A DNA stretch of 64,000 nt from Brachynemurus nebulosus. Its lineage: Eukaryota; Arthropoda; Insecta; Neuroptera; Myrmeleontidae. Numbering within the stretch: position 1 is the first letter of the stretch; every line of letters begins with the position of its first letter. Both the position numbers and the translations under genes were made by a program. This document shows, in pieces, positions 58,317 through 64,000 of this stretch. Under the pieces are notes generated by a model that made no database searches, was not told the DNA's origin, and worked only from the letters and a program-made list of their open reading frames with translations. The stretch spans positions 5,800,005 through 5,864,004 of the forward strand of contig JAPWDM010000016.1 in the NCBI GenBank assembly GCA_035578155.1, given 5' to 3'.

Positions 58317-58823
58317 TGAAAGTACCTTGATCGGTATTCAACAAGACCGCTTCGGACTCATCTAGAAACCGTTCTATGAGTCTTCCACGGGCGTCTCTTT
58401 TGCTACAGCCCCGCATGGGGCTGTGAGCATTAAAATCTAGTAACAAAAATGGACGTGGTAACTGTAATGTAAGCTCGGTCAAATCTTCGACGTTCCAGTC
58501 GAAGCCTGGTAGATAGACCGAGCATACTGTGAACTGGGGCGGTTTCATAAAACGAACTGCGATGGCTTGTAGGGGAGTGTTTAATGGGTGGTCCCGGAAA
58601 GGGACGCCATCTTTGACAATGATGGCAACACCCCCCCCCTCGCCCTGATGTCTGGCTGTACGTCGTGCCGGCGGATTTGATGGTATTTGATAGTAAATTG
58701 TTCCGCCGGCCGTAAATGTGTTTCTTGGAGGCACACGCACATAGGCGTGTGCTCAGCCAGAAGCATCTGCAATTCACAGCAATGGTGCTTTACACCATTA
58801 CAGTTCCTCTGTACGATAGCCAT
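58317..58823 (-). pseudogene. LINE ORF2, endonuclease part
   Basis: ATG at 58,823 gives MAIVQRNCNGVKHHCCELQM and VCLQETHLRP, the first conserved blocks of an APE-type endonuclease, then after a phase change near 58,740-58,600 IAVRFMKPPQFTVCSVYLPG and LLLDFNAHSPMRGC. It stops matching near NTDQGTFINAR, where the C-terminal endonuclease blocks and all of the RT palm are deleted; the sequence goes directly into the RT thumb. The endonuclease nicks the target DNA in target-primed insertion. Confidence 0.82.
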
Positions 58824-58860
58824 TTCTGTTACTACTAGGGTTGCTCTCTAGGAAGTGTGG

Positions 58861-60160
58861 CTACTTCCTAGGTTTCCCCTTAGGCCAGCCTTTTTTCCTT
58901 TTTGTAACGCGCACCTCGGGGTCGGAGTTGTCCGACTCCGTGGCCGAGGTGTTGGTGTACGCGTCGGACGTCGGGCGTTTAATACCCGAACGTGCCGACG
59001 CTGTGGCACTTTCCGACTCGCTCATGGGTGTTATAATGGAGCGACTCGGGAGGGGGGCGACCGGGCGTGTTGGCGTGCCCGGTCGAGACGACTCCGTCGA
59101 TGTTGCTTGCGGAGTCGCCGTGGGTGTTGGAGGCGGAAGGAATTCCGCCTCCGATTTGGAGGTGACAGGTCCCTTTTTGGCGGACCTTGGTTTGGTCACC
59201 TCTTTTTCCCCCTCACTACTTCGTCTTCGCCCAGGCGTGGTCCTCTTTGGTGAGGACTTCTTCCTGGGGGAAGTTACCACATTCTTGACTATTGGTCCCT
59301 GAGGGGTTGGTGTTATAACTCTCTTCGTCTCAGGGACTTTGGCTGACGCGACAGCGGTTGTGCTTGGTGTAGAGGTAGCTGCACCTAACGAACGCAATAG
59401 GCTCTGCTGCATACTTTCCATAGTAGCTTGCATTCGTTTCATCCTTTCTTGGAGTTCACTTCTTTATTTCTCTCAACCGCTGCAGGGGCGGGGGCTGCAA
59501 CAGTGCGTACGTAACCATCCAAGGCTGAACGACGGGGCATACTGCCCAGAAGTTTCCGGCGGGCCTCTGGATAAGATAACTTTTCCAGGGCTCTCAGCTC
59601 TTGGATGGCTGACTCTTGTTTGTAGATGGGGCAATTTCTAGATTTTGCAGAATAATTGCCACCACAGTTGATACATTTGATCGGTTCGCCGCACGGTCAT
59701 CCCTCGTGCATCGGCTTACCGCACACGCATATCTGTTGCTCGACGTTACATTTCTGGGATACGTGTCCGTACCTTTGACAATTGTAGCACCTCATAGGTG
59801 CCGGAATGTACGGACGTACGTCGATTTTGTTGAAATGATCCACGACCACCTCCTTTGGGAGGGTGGTCTTATTAAATGTTAAGAGTATGAGGGGCGAATT
59901 TGGATATTTACCCCTATTATATCTGAGTCTCCTCGCCTCAATAACCCCCTGTGAAGACATCTCCGACACTATCTTATCAGGAGTGCAGTATGCCAATGAT
60001 GGATGCATGATGACACCTCTGGAATAATTTAATACTCCGTGTGGTGCCACCTCTGTAGCATACTGCCCTAGATTCTTCAGTTGTTGGATCTTTTCTGATT
60101 GTGCCGGTGAGTATGCCTCTACGAGCAACCCTTTGCCCGATAGTTTGGCTTCCCTCAGTC
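58861..60160 (-). pseudogene. LINE ORF1 (gag-like, zinc knuckles)
   Basis: N-terminal part 60,160-59,697: LVEAYSPAQSEKIQQL, LLTFNKTTLPKEVVVDHF, IPAPMRCYNCQRYGHVSQKC (CCHC knuckle) and CVCGKPMHEG, then a TGA that breaks a second knuckle (the frame goes on with CINCGGNYSAKSRNC). A phase change near 59,445 leads to the C-terminal part 59,442-58,861, which is Pro/Ser/Thr-rich and ends in basic KRKKGWPKGKPRK. Such proteins bind element RNA. The start may lie further upstream than 60,160. Confidence 0.85.
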
Positions 60161-60616
60161 ACCAGGATCCCCTTTTCCAGGCAACGCCGCGAAGCCACAC
60201 ACGAGCTAGTATGGGTCCCGAAGATGGCTTGAAGTTGGGACAACAAAAAGAATGAGAACAAAACAAAACCAAAAAAACAAAAAGGAAACAAAAGAAAAAA
60301 GAAAATCTGAAACAAAAAGAAATAAAAATAACGAAAAACAAAAAAAAAAAAAAACAATAAAAACGAAACGAAATATAAAGATAGGTTAAGAAATGAACGA
60401 TCGAGGATTTCTCCTCTAGATCCGGCATCTTTTGTGAAAACGGTGGTACCTCGAGAAGGAACGGTGCCGATCTTGGGTAGTCAGAGACTAATGGAATCCG
60501 AAGGTTACTGTATTGCGCATAAACTACCCCTGGAACCCTTAGCCTCCTTGACACTAATGGGAGATAAATATCCCTCACGGGTGCCAAGGGTAGCTGCTAT
60601 AGGTGTTCTCACCACC
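60161..60616 (-). other. LINE 5' leader
   Basis: Holds A-rich DNA on the plus strand at 60,235-60,370 (T-rich on the LINE strand) and a GC-richer 5' end (60,420-60,616). An open frame over it is unlikely to be coding because it turns into Phe-rich low complexity. Confidence 0.5.
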
Positions 60617-61035
60617 ATTTATGTTCTTGATTCATTTATTAATAGTTTATTATTTTTTAATGTTTCTATTTGTTTACTTATTATGATTGCATTATTATTA
60701 TCCATGTTTCCCGATATTGTTTTAATTATTGAACCTGACCCGTTAATTAAACCTCTTTTATTGCGTTTTACTTTAGGTTCCAAGTTATCTAAATTTTGTT
60801 CGATCCTATTGTATAAATCCTTTAAATTCTTGATATTGTAATATAATGTTTCGTTAAATTCAGTATTGTAAATATTATACTTTAAATGTTCTAATGTGCC
60901 TCTAATACTAGTTAAATTAACAATATGAATTAAATTATGGTAATGTGAAACTATCCTAGTACTACCTAAGTTAAATGCAATTAGTCCTTTCGTGTGGGAA
61001 ATGTCATGGTAGTCTATTCGTTGTGCGTTCATCAT
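60617..61035 (-). pseudogene. env: Errantivirus-type env, N-terminal part
   Basis: Frame 61,035-60,619. Features: the helical N-terminal subunit ends at a polybasic KRNKR site, followed by GLINGSGSIIKTISGNMD, which parallels GLIDGLETVIKQITGNMD in the copy at 40.0 kb. This marks the boundary between the two envelope subunits of F-like proteins. No signal peptide is visible at the first ATG, so the true start may lie upstream. The frame runs into the LINE target duplication. Confidence 0.82.
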
Positions 61036-61098
61036 CGTTAAAAACCTGTAACAATATTATTTTCGTTTAGGTTTACTTTTTGCCTTGTGGTATTTGTA

Positions 61099-61885
61099 TT
61101 ATTTCTTGGTCTGGAAGGTTAGTTTGTTGTCTTTAATTACGTGTTTAGGGTTATAAGGGGGTAACACTTTAGTATTTCGTTGGTTGTTCTTAACGTATAC
61201 TTTGTTTCCTATCTCTAATTGGGGTGGTTCTTGTCTTTGGTCATTACTATCGTTTAATTTTTGTTTTTGTTTTTCATTATGTGTTTGTATAATTTCGTTA
61301 ATAATTTTTATTTCATCTTGTCGCACTTTAGTGTATTCTATTAATGCGTCTCTATTGGGTTGTAGGATTGTATTGTCGCGAACTCCTCTACTTACTTCGA
61401 AGGGTGTAAATTGTATACTAAAATGAATTGAATTATTATAAGTAATCATGGTTAAATCTAATAACTCATCATAGGTAGTTTCTTCTTTTCCTTTAATATT
61501 CGTAATATTTCTAATATAGTATTATGTAGTCGTTCTATTGGAGAATTACCAGTTGAATTACGTGCAGAGGTAATATGATGTTCAATACCATACTTTTTAA
61601 GAAATTACCTAACATCTACGTTTGAAAATTGGAAGCCATAGTCATGAACTATTTTTTGGGGATTCCGTTCCTAGCTATATAATTTTTGATTACTTTCAAC
61701 ACCTCTTTTGAATTTCTAAAGGGTATTATGGTACATACCGCATATCTACTAAATTTATCTAAAATAGTTAGTACATTATTTTTCTCTATGTGAAGTATGT
61801 CTATATGAAGTAGTTCGAAGGGTTCAGTTTGTTATTATTTCAATCGAAATGGATGTCTTTCGTATTTAAATTTAAGGCAAGTGTC
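61099..61885 (-). pseudogene. pol: Errantivirus-type integrase core and C-terminus
   Basis: From high to low: PFELLHIDILHIEKNNVLTI with the first catalytic aspartate, KFSRYAVCTIIPFRNSKEVL, then a region with several stops around the middle aspartate, and the C-terminal frame 61,449-61,099 (FTPFEVSRGVRDN, IGNKVYVKNNQRNTKVLPPY). At least three stops and two phase changes. Confidence 0.78.
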
Positions 61886-62697
61886 TCATGTATTTATGTA
61901 GGTAGTTATTTTTGATTTCATGTTATCAAAATAATAATATTGTTTTAAATGTTTTAACGTTTCTTCAATTCCACGGTGAATTGGTATTTCGTGGTATTCT
62001 TTAATTAATTTGGTCTGTTCGTCTACGTCCTGTGTGCCAGTTAGTAATTTCATGCACCTAATTATTTTATATTTAGAAAAATATTTATCATATACTTGAT
62101 TTAGAACCCTTATTATGTCATCGTCAGTTAATATAGCATTGAGTTTGTTTGGTGAAGAATATTCTTTTACTAAATTGATATACCGTTGTTCCGTTGGTGT
62201 TTCAATTACTTCAGTTGTTGTTCGTTTTCTTGTTTTGTAGTAATATTCAGTGTATACCTTTTCTCCTAGTCCTGTACTGATTATTATGATTTGATGAGCA
62301 AACTCATTGAGTGATTGTCCGGAGATGCTTATTCCTTCATTCAAATTTTCTTCGTTTGAATGGGTCGTCTCAACTTCGTTAGACGTTAACGCATTCAATT
62401 CAGTTGTTTGTATTCTGCTAAGTGCATCGGCGTTCGCGCTTATCTTCCCTGGTTTGTGGTCAATGTCAAAGTTGTAGTCAAATAACTTGATCTTCCAACG
62501 TACGAGCTTTGAGTTTGGTTCCTTTAAGGAAAATACCCATTTCAACGGTTTGTGGTCGGTGAGTGTGTTGAATTTTTATGTCCAAATAAATATGGTCTGA
62601 ATTGCTTAGATGCCCATACTATTGCCAATAGATCTTCCTCAATGGTGCTGTAATTCTGCTCTGCCTTGTTGAGGGTTCTGGATGCGCAGCAAATTGG
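61886..62697 (-). pseudogene. pol: Errantivirus-type RNase H end and integrase zinc domain
   Basis: 62,697-62,560 has [20 protein letters not shown] and FRPYLFGHK, the RNase H block; a phase change near 62,565 follows, then 62,545-61,886 with RWKIKLFDYNFDIDHKPGKI, NADALSRIQ, a variable linker, and the integrase zinc finger start (HEIPIHRGIEETLKHLKQYY). The paired cysteines lie beyond the stop. Confidence 0.82.
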
Positions 62698-63440
62698 TTA
62701 GTCTTGTCCTACTGGTCCCTGGGATAACACAGCTTGGGCCGCGTAATTAGAAGCATCTGTCGTTAAAATGAAAGGTTTTTCAAAATCTGGATATTGTAAG
62801 ATCGGATCACCCATTAATATTGTCTTGCAATATTCAAAACACTTAACGTATACTGGATCGTTTATGTTGATTTTGACGTCCTTGCGTAGGCATTTGGTCA
62901 TCGGTCTCGTAATTTTTGCAAAGTCCTTTATGAACTTTCGGTAATATACCAATAATTCAAGGAATGATTTGATCTCTGTCGTGGTCCTCGGAAGTGGAAA
63001 TTGTTTGATAGCTTCGATTTTTTGAGGATTAGGCTTGATTCCTTCCGTAGTGACTACGTGACCCTGTGCAAAAATTCGCATTTATCCAAATGAATTTTGA
63101 AATTGTGTTGCCTCAATTTTTCGAAAACTTTCCTTAACATATCCATATGTTCTATTAATGATGAGGAGAATATTATAATATCATCCATATATATTAAGAC
63201 GTTTTTATCGATATATTCCCTCAACATATTGTCCATGACGCGTTGAAATGTGGCTGGGGCATTCTTCAACCCGAATGTCATTTGTGTGAAGTCCTAATCA
63301 CCATTATCTACGGTGAATGCTGTCTTGGGAATGTCTTTGGGGTCCATCTCAATCTGGTGATAACCTGATGCGAGATCCAAAGACTAAACTTTGTGACGTA
63401 CTTGGGTTATGTCTAATCGATTGTTGATTGAAATTATTGA
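62698..63440 (-). pseudogene. pol: Errantivirus-type reverse transcriptase
   Basis: LDLASGYHQIEMDPKDIPKT carries the first catalytic aspartate; a TAG follows before FTQ. The frame 63,281-63,054 has MTFGLKNAPATFQRVMDN and VLIYMDDIIIFS with the YMDD site. After a phase change at about 63,068, 63,081-62,698 carries GIKPNPQKIEAIKQFPLP, FLELLVYYRKFIKDFAKI and LTTDASNYAAQAVLSQ, the RT connection and RNase H start. Confidence 0.88.
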
Positions 63441-63573
63441 AATTTCGCTGATTTTGCGGTACATATTGTAGTCTAGGACGATTTTCGAATATATTCTGTG
63501 TTGGTTGGATATTTTGATTAAATTTGCTTAGGTGTATATGGAATTTGGGGTTGTGGTTGTGTTTGTATATATT

Positions 63574-63876
63574 TTATAATTTGTTTTGGTGGTTTTGTAT
63601 TTGTCTGTTTTGCTGGTCTATCCCTATTGCCATATTGAGTCTGTTTATAGTAAAGTTTAATTCACGTTGCACACATTGCCACGCCTCTGTCAGAGTTTTC
63701 GGTTGGAAGGCACGTACTATATTACCTATATTCCTGTTCAAGTCGGTTAAAAAGCAATCTAATGCGGCTTGATTGTAATGTTCTATTTTCATTCGTTTTA
63801 TATTTTCGTCACTGTACATTAATGAAACATTGTTTATTAATTGAGCGAATACTTTATTTACTCGTCCAAAATACAA
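63574..63876 (-). pseudogene. gag: Errantivirus-type gag fragment
   Basis: 100-codon frame with NQAALDCFLTDLNRNIGNIV, AFQPKTLTEAWQCVQRELNF and a Gln/Asn-rich end. This resembles the C-terminal capsid part of gypsy-group gags, which have few or no zinc knuckles. The N-terminal side may go on past 63,876 in another phase. Confidence 0.65.
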
Positions 63877-64000
63877 TTCAACGGTCTGACTACCTTGTGC
63901 TAATGAGTAAAGGTTCCGTGTGAGACTGTACTCATCCCTTTTGTCTGCATAATGTCCTATAAGTATTTCTTCAATCTAAGTCGTATGGTACAATCGTTTT

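Larger units (their letters stand above)
55938..60616 (-). mobile_element. I-like LINE with internal RT deletion
   Basis: 4.68 kb on the minus strand, polyA at 55,938-55,949, duplication ATTTATGTTCTT on both sides (55926-55937 and 60617-60628). It carries a zinc-knuckle ORF1, an endonuclease-start ORF2 and an RNase H domain. RNase H is typical of the I/LOA group and not of Jockey or R1, hence the assignment. Its 5' end looks near full length because a leader of several hundred bases precedes ORF1. GC content is well above the surroundings. Confidence 0.88.
60617..64000 (-). mobile_element. Errantivirus-type (env-bearing gypsy) element, runs off the window
   Basis: Old retroelement copy. Minus-strand order: gag end, RT, RNase H, integrase, env. 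It is broken many times and interrupted in env by the LINE; a piece of env continues at 55,826-55,937. The 5' side lies beyond 64,000. Protease and the N-terminal RT are not recognised between gag (63,574) and RT (63,440), so an internal deletion is likely. Confidence 0.85.

Noticed and set aside
58841..59302. 153- and 132-codon plus-strand ORFs
   Set aside because: Antisense shadows of the Pro/Ser-rich end of LINE ORF1.

Overview
The window looks like AT-rich, transposon-dominated heterochromatin-like DNA from an arthropod, most likely an insect. Grounds: BEL/Pao, Copia and env-bearing gypsy (errantivirus-type) retrotransposons, I-like and Jockey-like LINEs, tRNA-derived SINEs, Tc1, hAT, PIF/Harbinger and MULE-like pieces, and a minisatellite carrying degenerate CCTAA (TTAGG-type) blocks. 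I see no intact host gene; the only candidate is a broken MADF-BESS gene at 25.6-27.4 kb. I cannot name the species.

Layout. 0.2-7.1 kb: (TA)n tracts, a dead Tc1 transposase and a TA-associated dispersed repeat. 7.13-24.38 kb: one BEL/Pao element on the minus strand with both LTRs and a 5-bp target duplication (CCCTT), whose pol is split by a 1-kb tRNA-SINE cluster (12-bp TSD) and whose gag is split by a 9.7-kb foldback element (4-bp TSD). The foldback element (13,623-23,331) is the most unusual object here. It has 3.7-3.9 kb inverted arms carrying mirrored small genes and 21-bp tandem arrays, around a 2-kb loop with two convergent genes, one a C2H2 zinc-finger protein. Three TATA plus initiator promoter candidates sit at the expected spacing. 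I do not recognise the family.

25-38 kb: a MADF-BESS gene split by a MULE-like element, then PIF/Harbinger, two hAT elements, a small foldback-like element with a cruciform centre, and two copies of a LINE-like dispersed repeat. 38.2-40.3 kb: the 3' end of an errantivirus-type element (env remnant plus LTR) lying directly against a (TA)46 tract. 42.0-44.2 kb: a second, deleted copy of the foldback element whose zinc-finger gene is interrupted by a SINE and a hAT element. 44.2-49.9 kb: a roughly 60-bp satellite of about 80 units, each centred on the palindrome GGTTGCCATGGCAACC, which fits the RFX X-box consensus; it carries one hAT insertion.

49.9-54.0 kb: a Copia gag-protease fragment split by three later insertions. 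54.4-55.05 kb: a CCTAA-rich minisatellite. 55.0-55.75 kb: a gypsy integrase fragment. 55.9-60.6 kb: a 4.7-kb I-like LINE with polyA and 12-bp TSD that landed in the env of a second errantivirus-type element running to the window end. Almost every coding region is broken by stops, frameshifts or insertions, so the genes do not form a working pathway; the value of the window is its layered insertion history, the foldback element and the satellite.
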